From NCBI GenBank assembly GCA_030549205.1, contig JAUKTV010000014.1, positions 744,001 to 808,000 of the forward strand: a DNA stretch of 64,000 nt. The letters are read 5' to 3'. The translations under genes were made by a program, and so were the position numbers. This document shows, one piece after another, positions 22,101 through 34,231 of this stretch. The notes under the pieces are model-generated. The model was not told the DNA's origin. It searched no databases and saw only the letters and a program-made list of their open reading frames with translations. The DNA comes from Apiosordaria backusii (lineage: Eukaryota > Ascomycota > Sordariomycetes > Sordariales > Lasiosphaeriaceae). The first letter of the stretch is position 1. The number at the start of each line of letters is the position of its first letter.

Positions 22101-25100
22101 TGTCGACACCGGTGCACTCGGCGATAAGTTCTTTCAATGTCTCAAAGACAAAATCTGGCGTGTCTGCATCCGAAGGAGAAGTCGACGACGGTGGTGTGTT
22201 GAACCCCGATGTTGTGACGGATGAAGAAGTCGACACCACGCTTGGCTCTTGAGGGGGTGTTATCCTCAAATTATTGGAAGACGCTGCCGACCCAGCAGCC
22301 ACATCCAAAGATCTCTCCAGTTTCGATATCAACACCTTGGAAAATCTGCAACCATAGAATGCTGCTACTACCTCTTTTCCATCCTCATCCAACACAAAAA
22401 CGTCCCCGACAAAGTCCGTCAAATCAAACTTGGTGTACACCGTCCGCGTCTTCGAAAGCTTGACCATTGGGCTAATTACAGCACGATCGACTCCCACCAT
22501 GACAGCAACTTCCTCTCTGGCAACAGCATCACTTGTGTTCACCAACAGCCCAGCGACCTGAATGCAAACGTCCAAGAGAACGGCATCACACATCTCCCAT
22601 GCCGTGCTATCATCGCGTCCCGGTTGATCATTGGGCAAGGAAATGGTAGCCACTGCCTCGTTTTCATTCAGAGCGATAGTCTTGATGCCCTTGAAGAAAT
22701 CGTCATAGTCGACAACGCAAGAGAAAAGGTTGTAGGCTCGGGTTGACTTGAAGTTCTCGGATTCTTCTTCCTTCATGACCTTCTCTATTGAGCCAGAGAG
22801 CAGGCGCTGGAGGCTTGATAGCATCGAAGTTTCGTCCGAGAGCAGAGATAGGTTCCCACTGACATGCGACGTCTTCTTGGATAGTGATGGGTTGGAAGCG
22901 GTAGACAAGGAGAGGCTCCATGATGAAGAGGTACCTTCGGCTTGTTCTAGCTGTAACACTGCCTCGCCCGCTGGCGATGCGCCTAGTGGAGCTTGAAAAC
23001 GTACTTTCTCGAAGACAAGCGAGGCATCCCCTATTGAAGAGTCCGGGAGGAGCTGTTGCAAGGCCATGACTGCAGCTTCCATGTACAAAGATGCCGGACA
23101 CAGAGGTCTCAACCGTACCATGTGGCCACGAACAAGCTTGGAAAAGCGATCGCACTTTGTGTTGACGGTGAACTCGGCTGTGTTGGAGGTCTTTTGCTTC
23201 ATGGTGACAAGCTGTGGGGGGGATGTTGGTGTGAGAGTTGGGATCTCTCGGCCCGAAGAGAGCGACCGCTGCATTTCGATAACACGATCAACGTTTTCGA
23301 GCCAGTGCTCTGTTTGTTGAAACTTATTTGGTGGTAGCCACAGTGGTACCCACATGGGCTTGCATCCAGACGGCGGTAAAAAGCTCCAATGGGAGAGGAA
23401 CAGCCCGCTTCTCCAGAGACTGGACACAGTTGTCCCGACTGCATTTGTGCCAACGGTTTGTATCTTGAAGGCCTGAAAGGTGTGGACATCGGGTTGTGAG
23501 CATGCCTTGCGGGCCATGTTGATGACAGGGCTATCCATCCCCGCTTCCATCCAGATGCATGATCCAAGATCCTTCTCTATCTTCTGTACCGCGTGGTAGA
23601 AGAAAACCGGATCTCGCGCATGCTTGGTGATATAAGATCCAGGACTGTCCCTTGGCGAGATGAGTGGTTCCGTTGTACAAGTGTAGAGTGGAATCTTGGG
23701 CTCGTTCCACGTCAGAGATCGGGCAACCAACTCCAGCTCTTCCAGAATTGGCGCCGCCAAAGACGAGTGAAATCCATGGCTGGTTGCCAGACGCTGATGT
23801 CTAATTCTCTTCAGGCTCGGTACTGTCTGTAGCAAATCCTCAATGGCAACAATTTCGGCAACGGTCCCGACCGCAACAAGAGACGTTGTTGCATTGCGAC
23901 AAGCAATCTCAGGCCAATATTGTTCCGACAGTAGCGCCTGAATTTCATCAAACTCCTGAACGGAACAGTTCAATGCCAACATGGACCCCTTCTCAGGACC
24001 CCACTTTGTTTCAACCAGGCGGCCACGTGTTGCAACCAGCTTGATGGCATCGGAAAGACAGAGCACGCCGGAAATGCACAGTGCCGTAAGCTCTCCGAGG
24101 CTGTGGCCCACGACGGCCTGGGGCTTGAGTCCAGCATCGATCCATGATCGGGCGCAGGCGTACTGTACGGCGAAGATGCTGACTTGCAAGGTCGCTATGT
24201 CATCGATGGGTTGCGTCTGAAAGATGGCAGGGATAATCGGAGAAAAGCCAAGTGTCGTGAGCTCTGCATTGCAGGCATCGATGTACGATCGGAAGACAGG
24301 GAAGCTGTCGTAGAAGGATCGGTCCAGGGCGACTTTATTGTCGGGTTGTCCGCTGAAGGCCAAAACCGATGGCAGTGGAGATGTCATAGTGAATGTTGGA
24401 GGGGAGGACTCGAGGAAGGTGGCGGCCTGTTGGATCGTAGTTGACGATATGCTGGCCATGTACTTGTGTCGTTGTCGTTTCTGGTTCAAGGTGAAAGCGA
24501 CTTCCGCCGTTGTTAAACCTGCTCCAGAACGTGAGCGGAGAAAAGTGGCGAGGGCTCGAGCATTTTGGTGTAAATTTTCTTCCGATGTGCCACTGACAAG
24601 GAGAGGAAAGAGCATTGTGTCTTCCTTCCCTCCCGGGTTCCGTTCCTTCCTTGTCCCTGGCATCTCACAGCAGATAAGCGCACCATTCGAACCTGCCGCA
24701 CCGTAACTGTTGACAAGCGCTGCCCGAAATGGCAAGTCCCAGTTCATGACGTCCTTCGCAATTGCCATTTCATCTTTCTCCAAGGGCGGGATTTTGGGGT
24801 TCAGCCGGTGATGATTTGCCTGCCCCGGAATCTTTCCATGCTTCAACATCGCCAAAACCTTCAAGACTCCCGCCACGCCCGCTGCCGTCTCGCAATGCCC
24901 GATATTTCCTTTGACTGAGCCCAACCACAGCTTGTTGTTGTTTCCTCGATCTTCTCCCCCGAGAACAGTTCTGACACTCTCCACTTCCAGCGGATCCCCC
25001 GCCTGTGTGCCCGTTCCATGAGCCTCAACATAGCTGACCATCTGCTTCTCCAGCCCCGCCTGCTCCAACACCTTTTTGTACAGCCTCTTCTGCGCGTCCA

Positions 25101-27102
25101 TTTCCGGCACGGTAATCGAACATGACTTGCCCCCTTGGTTGGTCGCTACACCTAGGATCACACCCATAATCAAGTCACCGTCCGCCAACGCATCTTTCAG
25201 TCGCTTCAACACTAGCAACCCCGCCCCGTCAGACCGACAATACCCATCCGCCTTCTCGTCAAAAGGCTTACACTGCCCCGTTGGAGACAGAAACCCCGCT
25301 TTGGCCAGATCGAGGTAGTTGTTTACTCCAGTGATGAGATTGATACCACCTGTCAGCGCCATGCGGCACTCGCCGGACTGAATGGCCTTGCAAGCTCTGT
25401 TGATTGCCGCAAGAGAGGAGGAACAGGCAGTGTCAATCACCTCTGCTGGACCAGACCAACCATAATGGTAGCTGATCCGACCACAGAGAAAGGCGCGGAT
25501 GGTGCCGGTTGAGGTGTAGGCTGTTGGCGCGTGGGAGTTGGTGTTGTCGAGGTACTCGACGAAGCTAGCGCCGATGAAGCAACCTACGTTGTCGTCTGAC
25601 TCGGAGTTGGAGGTAAAATGCCCAGAGCAGTCGAGAGCCTCGTGAGATAGTTCGAGGAGGAGGCGTTGCTGAGGGTCTAGGGAGGCTGCTTCCCGGGGAG
25701 AGATGTTGAAGAAGGCATTGTCGAACGTTTTGATGTTGGAGAGAAAGTTGCCGTAGAACTTTCTGGAGTGGGTAAAGGGGCTTTGGGCCGAAGCACGGAA
25801 GGTCTTGGGGAGGTTGAAGCGGTCGGTGGGAAGTTCTTGGCTGCAGTCAGTGTTATTGGCGAGAAGGCTCCAAAGCTCCTCGAGGTTATTTGCGCCAGGC
25901 AGGCGACATGATGCGCCCACTATTGCGATGGCATCGTCTGGGAGTGTCGGTATTTGGTAGGAGGGCCGAGGAGTGATAGGCTTGATCAAGGTGTGGGCTT
26001 GGATCTTGGTGATCCGAACGCTTCGTTGGAAGAAGGGTGTTAGGGGCACACAGTCTGTCAAACCGAAGACAACGACGGAATGTGTGTTGACTTCCGATTG
26101 GCTCAGGTCGTCGGCGACATGGCTGAGAAGGTTGAACCACTCGCACCTGGATGCCAGGATGGTGCTGATAACCTCTTCCGTCAGGGAATCAACCTCGAAC
26201 AGCGTCTCGCCGTTCTTGTTAGATCTGACTGGGACTTGAAGCTTTGAGGCATCGGGAAGCTGAAAACCAGGAGTATCCCGACAAAGATTGGAAAGCTCTG
26301 CCGCAAGTTCAGCGTTTTCTGGGTTGTGGACCTTGCCGGTCACTTCCATCTTTTGCACCTGGAGACCTCGATCATGAGCAAAGCGGTATAGCTCATCCAG
26401 TGTATCGACTGGTCCAACAATGCTGATCGATCTTGGGTCTGTTATTGCCGATATGTAAGTTCCCGGAAAGCTGTTGACCAACTCCTCGCCTTGACCCTCA
26501 TGCTTGAGGCGAAGGGCGAGTGTCGTACACCCATCCTCAGAGTTGCTTTCATCGGCAGCCTCAGCATACGCCCCGATCCCAATGAGCACACGTAAAATCG
26601 TTGCCGTGTACTCTACCACATCAGCCTCGTCCCTGGCACATGCAATGGCGATCGCTGCCGGTAGTCCTCCACAGTAACCCTGGATCCCGCCTCCTGCATG
26701 GCCCACTTCTCTCAAGAAGTCTTGATGGGAAAGCCGATGGAAGTCCAAGTACCGCAGATACTGACCAATCTGGAGAATTGTCAACAGCGGAAGAGCAATT
26801 ATTCCAGACCGGATTTTTGCCAAGCCTTCAGACGTCCCTGTCGTGGCCCAGTCGTGGAGTAGATTGATATATTCTGGCCCGTGAGATAGTCCCCTGACAT
26901 CTTGTCTTTGAGCCGCAAATATTTCCCATGTCCCATCACCTTTCAAAGACGAGACGCATTGCAGAAGTGCTTGCCCGTGCCTATTGTGATTCAGAAAGGA
27001 ATGAAGGCCGGCAAGATAATGTTCATCAGGGGCTCGAGCTTGGGGACAGAGGAAAGCTGCCGACAACGGGACTCTCTGTGGTTGTTCATGAGCTCCGAAC
27101 AT
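19161..27102 (-). CDS. Non-reducing polyketide synthase, SAT-KS-AT-PT-ACP-ACP-CMeT-TE
   Basis: About 2,582 aa. One 6.8-kb exon (27102-20262), then 20201-19836, ~19758-19673 and 19616-19161; introns 20202-20261 and 19617-19672 are firm, while the acceptor of the middle one (19759 or 19756) is ambiguous. Domains with approximate residues: SAT 1-370 with GYCGG; KS 390-815 with DTACSSS (~558), AHGTGT (~696) and KGNIGH (~732); AT 905-1210 with GHSLG (~1000); PT 1290-1600 with catalytic His in GHMVRLRPLCPASLY (~1327) and Asp in LLDVCIQVAG; ACP1 GLDSL (~1683); ACP2 GIDSL (~1787); C-methyltransferase 1900-2210 with VGAGTGGTTRRLAEA (~2057); C-terminal alpha/beta hydrolase-type thioesterase with HGGGH, GWSSGGH and DEIAP. 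This is the architecture of group VII NR-PKSs, which make C-methylated orsellinate-type acids and release them by hydrolysis. No reductive release domain. All active-site motifs are intact. Cytosolic. Confidence 0.93.
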
Positions 27103-27709
27103 CGCGACAGTAGACTGGATGGTGGACCGTTGAGAAAGAGAATGTAGGGTATGTCTCGGACCCTCAAATTCCTTTTGTCAAAGATTGCACGGATCTGCCG
27201 GAGGCAGAGCGGCTGAGGTATGCCTAGTATGGACTTACACAGTCCCGTCGAGACTGCGCCCAGAGACCTCGGCTAATCAACCGTTGGTACTATAGTTGTG
27301 ATACCTTATATGGCAGCCCTACGGGGCGGCGGCAAGAATGATTACGGCAAGCCCCTGAACTAGTACCTTTTGATCAGCATGCCCGTGTCGGGTTTCTCAT
27401 GATTCCCGGCATAGGTATACCGTTGTGGAGCAAAACGGTCTCGATTGGGCCATAGTTACGGACAAACTCACCGGGTTGGTACTCAGTCCCAGATGCCAAG
27501 ATGTGGCCAGGGCATGGGATGTGCCGGGCTTGCAGATTGTGGCGCTAGCGAGCGTTGAACGTTACATGTTGTACCCCAGGCATTCCAGTGGCACGGTTGA
27601 TCATGCCGAGGGCAGATAACAGCCAAATTGGGAAGTGAACTGAAAGGGAAGCTTGACGATGACTTTCTCTCCTGTCGTCGTCGTCCTCCAGACCCAAGCG
27701 GCACCCATC
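27103..27709. promoter_or_regulatory. Divergent PKS / P450 promoter region
   Basis: 607 bp separate the starts of the minus-strand PKS and the plus-strand P450, so both probably share control elements, presumably acted on by the Zn2Cys6 protein at 34232. CTCGGCT occurs near 27270; CTCGGC words also occur upstream of the amidohydrolase near 30762-30776. No palindromic TCG(N5)CGA site was found. Confidence 0.5.
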
Positions 27710-29345
27710 ATGGCGCTCATTCCTGAGTACCGTTCTTTGCCAAACACCACGCTTGCTGCGTATTTTGTGGGGGCCTATGTCTTGGTGAGAACATCCAAGA
27801 GTCGATACGTAGACCATAATGCTGATGGATGAGTATAGTACAGAATAATCTTCAGCATCTACCTCATCTTCTTCCACCCCCTCGCCAAATTTCCAGGGCC
27901 AAAAACATGGGCAGTCTCGCGCATTCCCTGGGCACGCCGCGTGATCAAAGGAGACATCTGGCAAGTCCTCGACCAGCTCCATCTCCAATATGGCCCCGTA
28001 GTGCGCATCGCCCCAGATGAAATCACCACCATCTCCCCAGACGCCTGGAAAGACCTCTACGTCACCAGACCACTCCTTCCCAAGGATCCCTACAGCCAAA
28101 CCCCGCCCTTGAACGGTGCCCACTCTCTCTTCACTGCCGCAGATGACACCCACAAACGCATCCGCGGCGCCATCGTCAATGCCTTCTCTGACAAGGCCCT
28201 CCGCAACCAATCCCCCATCATCGAACACCACGCCACCCGGCTGATTGAGCGTATCCACCGTGAAAAGGTCAAGTCTCCCAATGGCATCATCAACCTCCAA
28301 AAGTTGTTTGGTTACGCAACCTTTGACACCATCACCGACCTCTCCTTTGGCGAGTCCTTCGACGGTCTCGAAGGGGACAAGACCGGGCAGGAAAACTCCA
28401 TGATTCAAAACTTCTTCTTCCACGCCAAGTTCAGCACTATTCGCAACTGCCTCACTAGATTCGCGCCGCTTGACATCTTCCTCGGTCTTTTCCTGCTGGG
28501 GAAAACAAGAGCGAGCAGGACGAGGAACTGGAAGAATGCAGTTGACAAGATTGAGCGGAGGCTGGCCAAGGGGGATGTGAGGGATGATTTTTTGACTCCG
28601 GTGGTGGGGAGGATAGATGAGACGGGGAGGAAGGGGATCACGAGCAAGGAGCTGACTACGAATGGGCTGGCGTTTGTGATTGCGGATTGTCAGTTGAGTA
28701 CTGTTGCGCTGGCTACTGCTACGTACTTTTTGCTGAGGGAGCCGAAGCAGTGGAAGAGGTTGGCGGAGGAGGTGAGGGGGAGGTTTGTGAAGGGGGAGGA
28801 GATCACGGTTCAGTCTACGCAGGGGATGGTTTACTTGGAGGCGGTGATCAACGAGACGTTGAGGATACGGCATCCGACTCCTATCAGCTTGCCGCGGGTT
28901 CTGCCCAAGGAGGGGAGGGTGGTGGGTGGGGTTTTCGTGCCGGGGAATACGGTTGTTGGGATCAATCTGCAAAATATTCAGACGAGCCCGACGCTGTGGG
29001 TTGAGCCAGAGGTTTTTCACCCGGAGAGGTTTCTCCCCAAAACGGATGAGAGGTACGAGGAGAGGTTTGAGGGGGATGTGAAGGAGGCGTTTATGCCTTT
29101 TTCTACGGGGGTGAGGAATTGTATTGGGTCCAAGTGAGTTTACTTTTTGTTGTTGTCGAAGCATGGTTGAGAATCCTTTACTGATGTTTTCTAGGGTGTT
29201 TCTGGCACAGGCTCGCGTTTTCCTCGCCAGATTGGTCTGGACTTTTGACTTGGAGATGCAGGGTGGGCAGGAGGATTGGTTGGATCAAAAGGCGTTTTTG
29301 GTGTTTGAGCCGAAGCCGCTTTTTGTGAAGCCTACCTCTAGGTGA
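27710..29345 (+). CDS. Cytochrome P450 monooxygenase
   Basis: 506 aa from exons 27710-27784, 27839-29133 and 29195-29345 (introns of 54 and 61 bp). N-terminal membrane anchor with YRIIFSIYLIFFHPLAKFPG, a proline-rich hinge. EXXR is present as ETLRIRHP, then LPRVLP and HPERFLP. The haem loop FSTGVRNCIG has the axial Cys. The I-helix region (AFVIADCQLSTVALA) departs from the usual (A/G)GX(D/E)T(T/S), so the catalytic acid-alcohol pair is not obvious. ER membrane, needs P450 reductase. Divergent from the PKS and almost certainly part of its pathway; the reaction (ring or methyl hydroxylation) cannot be read from sequence. Confidence 0.92.
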
Positions 29346-30836
29346 TCTATCTCTCTATTAGTTTCAAAGGTCGATAGATTGTAAACATGCACACTTTCTT
29401 GGCATTTTTCTTTTCTCTTTCCTTCATTTAGTGGCTTTGTCTTGTCACTAACTTTGATCAGGGTTAGGGTCAGTTGAGGGACTCAGGGGAGCAGGCCAAA
29501 GAGATAAACAGGGGTTAGGGTTTGATACTACAAGTCCAATTCCCACTGACAGTGCCCAACCTTTGTGCAGCTGCCTGTGACTTCTCGGATAGTAAGTACT
29601 GTTCGATGCTTTTGTCCCGTCTGCGCCGCAAGCCGGAACTCCAGTGTCTTACTGCAGAATTCCGAGGGTAGCATTGAGCGATAACAAAACCCGCCGGTTG
29701 ACCAATGATAGCTTTAAGCAACCCACCGGGCCGCCGGTGCGGCACAGAAATAACTTTCAGCGGCACAGCACCGCCTCCTCGTTTTTGGTGCTTGTTTGTG
29801 TTAAAGTTCCATTCGGTGCTGTGAGGGAGCGGCGCTGCACACCGCACACGGCTTACGAGATCAGTACCACATTATCACACCACTGCGCCGCCGGGTGATG
29901 AGTTGATTGCGGTACATAGAGGGGGGTCGGAGTGCAGGGAGGAGGCGCAGCACCGGGGACATGGAGGTGGAAATGGGAAAGCGGCCGCACACCCGGTTGT
30001 TCGGTGGGATATCGGAGGGATCACCGGAGGGGACTGTTGGCTGAGGGGAATGTATGTAAGGGACAGATCGATCGACCCAATGGATTGGGGTTGATTGAAG
30101 ACGTGGAGGTGGGATCAGCGGCGTGTGGTGTTGAGTGAGGCACAGAACTTTACGAGTGATGAGATTGAGGGCGTTGCTTCGGGTGATATACTGACTTTAG
30201 TCTAGGACATTCAGTCCCTATCATGGCTTCGCAAGCATCTCCTTCCTTTCTGGAGCTATCAAGGGTGATTTTTTGTCGGCGCCAGTGAAACTCTTGGTTT
30301 GTGAGCAACCAAATAAGTGCGGCGCAACGATTTATCGACTGTCTTCTTGTGAAAACGTGTTCTGAGGATTTCGTGATGATTTATGCGTAGCCAGTTGTGG
30401 AAAGACTGCCAGTTCTTCACGCTTGATGCCTCGTCAGTCATACCGAATTTGGGCACGACGTGAGCACTTTCGTTCCTCAGAACAATTGCCAAGGAGGTAT
30501 ATAGTATTTTTAGGAGTAAAGTGAGACTTCAAGCCAGCGAGGATGTTAGGAGTCAACTGACGGGTTCATTCCAACCTGGACATCAAGGCTTCTGCCTGTT
30601 GGCATCATGTAAAACAGTTCCGATGTTGTAAAAGCATCACCAATCTCCCTGCTTTGTCAGGGCGATGTAGAATTCCCTCTCCACAAAACAGGGGTCTCAG
30701 GGCCTCAGGGTCGAGTAGAGCCGAGCATTGATCTGTGCTACGTAACGCCGTAACGGGATGTCTCGGCAGACTCGGCATTCACTACACTCTCCCTAACAAC
30801 TCCAAAACTGGAGCCGTCACGATACAGGCCACCACA
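29346..30836. other. Long intergenic region, no convincing gene
   Basis: 1.49 kb between the P450 and the amidohydrolase. Short frames only. Contains GGGTTAGGG twice (29461-29469 and about 29512-29520), a GC-rich partly palindromic stretch around 29690-29750 (CCACCGGGCCGCCGGTG), and direct CTCGGC words near 30762-30776 in the amidohydrolase promoter. Confidence 0.45.
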
Positions 30837-31879
30837 ATGACCCAACTTATCGACGTCCATCATCACTTCCTCCCAGAAGAGTATGTCAAAGGTCAGTAAC
30901 CCCCTCATTCCCTCCATCAAACAAACAAAATACTAACCTCCAAACCCCAGCCTGGAAAGCCTCAGGCACCATCCCCCCAGGCCTCACCCCCCCAAAATGG
31001 ACCCCAGAAGAAGACCTCGCCTTCATGAACCGCAACTCCATCACAACCTCCATCCTCTCCCTCAGTGCGCCCGGCCTCACCCCCCTCCACCCACCCACCT
31101 CCCAAGCCCCCTTCGCCCGCAAAATCAACACCCTCGCCGCCTCCATCGTAGAATCCAACCCCACCCGCTACGGCTTCTTCGCCACCCTCCCCATCTCCCC
31201 CTCTTCCATCCCTCTATCTGTCACCCTCTCAGAACTCTCCCACGCCCTCGACTCCCTCTCCGCGGAAGGTGTAACCCTCTTCACAAGCTACGAAAACCTC
31301 TACCTAGGCAACCCCTTCTTCCGTCCCCTCTGGAATGAACTCAACCTTCGCTCAGCGGTAGTCTTCATCCACCCCGCCTCACCACCATCATCCCCCTCCC
31401 CATCATCATCATCAGTGGGTGTCCCACCGCCAATTATTGACTTCCCCCACGAAACCACCCGCGCAGCGGTCAGCCTCATCACCTCCAACATCATCCGTGA
31501 CTTCCCCAACGTGAAAATAATCCTCTCTCACGGCGGGGGGACACTCCCCTTTGTCGCAAACAGAATCGCGAACCTGGGTGCCGATGCTGGGGTTTTGCCA
31601 CCGGGGAAAACAGCAGAGGAGTTCATCGCCGAGGCAAAGACGTTTTACTTTGATTTGGCGCTGACGGCCTTCCCCGGGGCGATGGAGTTGGTGTTGGGGT
31701 TTGCAAAGCCTGGGAGGGTGCTGTATGGGAGTGACTACCCTTTTTGTAGGGAGGGTACTGTGAGGAGGCAGATAGACAATTTGAGGGAGGTGGATGAAGC
31801 GGGGGAGATTCAGGCGGGGGTAGTAGGGGGCTTGTTTCCTCGGTTCTTGGCTGGAAGGGGTGACACAGAGGAAAGATAG
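30837..31879 (+). CDS. Amidohydrolase-family aromatic decarboxylase
   Basis: 327 aa from exons 30837-30891 and 30951-31879 (59-bp intron with a perfect TACTAAC branch). It starts MTQLIDVHHHFLPEEY, the HxH metal ligand pair at the N-terminus typical of the amidohydrolase_2/ACMSD family. Further expected ligands are FIHP (residue ~110), LSHGGGTLPF (~175) and YGSDYPF (~250, catalytic Asp). The family includes 6-methylsalicylate decarboxylase of patulin-type pathways. Directly downstream of the PKS/P450 pair. The most likely role is decarboxylation of the PKS-derived aromatic acid, in the cytosol; this assignment is by family and context. A short Pro/Ser-rich insertion near residue 115 is unusual. 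Confidence 0.88.
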
Positions 31880-32134
31880 TAACAGCGAATAGTTAATACC
31901 TAGAGTGGCCTACTTTTGGCGCTACATACATGAAACCACATTACTGAGATCAGTACCATTATTATCAAAAACCATCCCGAAAGGCAAAGTAGGTACCTAT
32001 GTTCAGAAAAGAAATATCGGGTATCATGTTGCATCATTCTCTCGTTGCTAATACATGTGGATTTTGGCTAATACATATGAATATTCAAAAAAAGAAAAAG
32101 ACAAGGAACGTTTCATAAAACATATCATAACACA

Positions 32135-33417
32135 TCAAACCATCTGGCCGCTCTTCTCCCTGCTGCCACTTCGCGGGTCGGGATCGAGATTCGCCATGGT
32201 GATGAACTGAGGCTCTGGCCCATTCTGCCAGTCATTCTCGCTGCTCTGCTTCTGGTAATTATGGTTCCAGTTCTCGTTGATAGCGGTGACGCTCGACGTC
32301 GAGGCCGTCGTAGCCAAGATTGGCCAGGTCTTGAGGTTGTTCCCGCTAAATCCTGAACTACCACCACTTGGACCGCTGTTGTTACCGCTTGATTTCTTGC
32401 CTGTGCCGCGGCCGCGGGAGGTGAAGAGAGAGGCAAGACTGCGGTGGTTGATCGCGCGAGCGGTCAGCTGGTGGATCGCTGGACCGCACAGGGCGATGAT
32501 GGCAAAGGGGCCCTCGAGCATGGACAGATACAACAGTGGCACCAAGTCCCATCCGGGGTCAGCAGGTGGGGCAACATTCAGGATGGATGGCTTGATGGCA
32601 ATGATGATGAATCTTGCCAGAGACAAGAAGGCAGAGCTGTGGAACGCGTTAGTTGATGTTTTGGCTTGATAGTGGAGACACAAAAGCTCACCAGTAACCA
32701 AAGAGAAAGACGCCAGTCACACCAATCTTCTTTTTCGCTGACATGCGAAGCCTCCAGATGATGGGCATGGGGAGCAGAAGCACCCAAAGATCCAAGCCTG
32801 CGTTGATGAAGGCTGAGGCATAGTACCAAGGGATGTTCTCCCAGCATTCACCATCAATCATGGGGTCCATGTTCTTCGCAATAGGATTGCAAAAGGTCCT
32901 GTTAAGTCTATTAGATGGTGTCTTGGACCTGAACCTCAAGATAAACATACCATGGGTAAATGCTGAGAAAGATCCACCAGACCGTGCATACCGCAGCCGT
33001 GATTTTCAGGACTATGCCAAAACGAGGCGATGACTTGTCAAATAGACGGCTGTAAAGCAGCAAGGCGCTGATTTTGATGCCCCAGATTGTGGCAGCGTAA
33101 AAGACGAGCCCGACGCGTTGGGACTGGATTTGTGGCTTCAGATGCTCCATGGGAACCACCCACCAGTGCTTCCCCAAGCCCACCGTCGTCATGTAAACCA
33201 TGAGGCCCATAAAGGTGTGTGAGAAGAGCAGCGTGCCGAGCATTGCCCAATCATCCCACCACCACACCAATGTTGAGGCCACAAGGCGAGACCAGAATCT
33301 CATGGCGACGGCGAGGGTCGACACGGTGATGCCCACGACGGCAACGGCCACGACCGAGGGCCCTCGGTCGGCGGCGCTGACGGCCGGGTCGATGGCGGTG
33401 AAGTCAAAAGACTCCAT
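32135..33417 (-). CDS. PTH11/rhodopsin-like multi-spanning membrane protein in the PKS cluster
   Basis: 391 aa from exons 33417-32951, 32898-32692 and 32636-32135 (introns of 52 and 55 bp). Topology fits the fungal rhodopsin-domain (PTH11-like) family: extracellular N-terminus, seven hydrophobic segments, WWWDDWAM after TM2, GLGKHWWV, and CNPIAKN before the GECW loop, then a long Ser/Gly-rich cytosolic tail ending KSGQMV. The start was set at the ATG at 33417; longer readings use TTG. Plasma membrane expected. Such proteins are candidate receptors. Here it is divergent from the cluster regulator (814 bp between starts), suggesting a sensing or self-protection role, which is inference. Confidence 0.85.
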
Positions 33418-34231
33418 ATTCGCTATTGGTGTATGTATTTCTGTTGGTAGTAGGGAAAAAGCCGTTGGCGATTCCAACTACAAAAGCACAGACGCAGTTG
33501 AACCAAAGGTAGAATCGCGTGCGGGAGTGCCGGATCAAAATGCAGTGGTCCGCGATCAACTGCTTGGCATGGTGAGACCAGGTTTAAAGTGTCTTTAATG
33601 AAGGGCTCAATGAGCGCCACGGAATGGCCAGACCATGCAGGGCCATGCTGAGAATAGGTCTTATCTGCAGAGTCTGCAGATCGGTACCACAGTAGACGGA
33701 TGATAGGCGGCAGCTGATTTGGCGAAATCGGACCGCGCCGCAAGGGAGCTTAGACTATTCGCGGCGTCAACGAATCCACGGCTGATACCTCGAATTGCGG
33801 CGCAGCTCCAAGGGAACATTGTGTGTTGGTTCGAGTTCGGGTTCGCTCGAATGTCTCGAGATATTGGATATTCCGCTTTCAGGCTGAAGTGCTCGTAGAA
33901 CTCTTCTAAGGTAAGCACCAGAGAAGGACCATTGTGTTTAAGTGGGGAATGGCCACAACAATGCCCCATTTACATACAGGAAATGCCCAAGCATGAAGAC
34001 GTTGCACACATTGCGGGGCGTCAACAATGTGCTTGTTTTTGGTTGGAGGGTTAGGGGTCTGAGTACGTATGCAGATCAATAAGCCCCCGCAGAGCACGGA
34101 TTAACCTTCAGTTGCAGTACCGTCCCAGTCCTCCAGTCGGTAAGGCATCCAAAATGTGATTCCACCGTCGAACCGGAGTCGCCTTTGGGACACATCTCAG
34201 CAACAAGCCCGGACCGGACGGAAAAAAGAAA
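33418..34231. promoter_or_regulatory. Divergent promoter of the PTH11-like gene and the regulator
   Basis: 814 bp between two divergent starts. Contains a TCTGCAGAGTCTGCAGA direct repeat near 33664-33680. No other convincing element was found. Confidence 0.4.

Noticed and set aside
27545..29164. 539-codon open frame on the minus strand
   Set aside because: Lies antisense to the P450 coding region; a shadow of its codon bias.
29455..29525. GGGTTAGGG words as a possible interstitial telomere
   Set aside because: Only two or three scattered TTAGGG units, not a tandem array.
30259..30492. 77-codon minus-strand frame between the P450 and the decarboxylase
   Set aside because: No domain, no start context and no intron signals; treated as intergenic.
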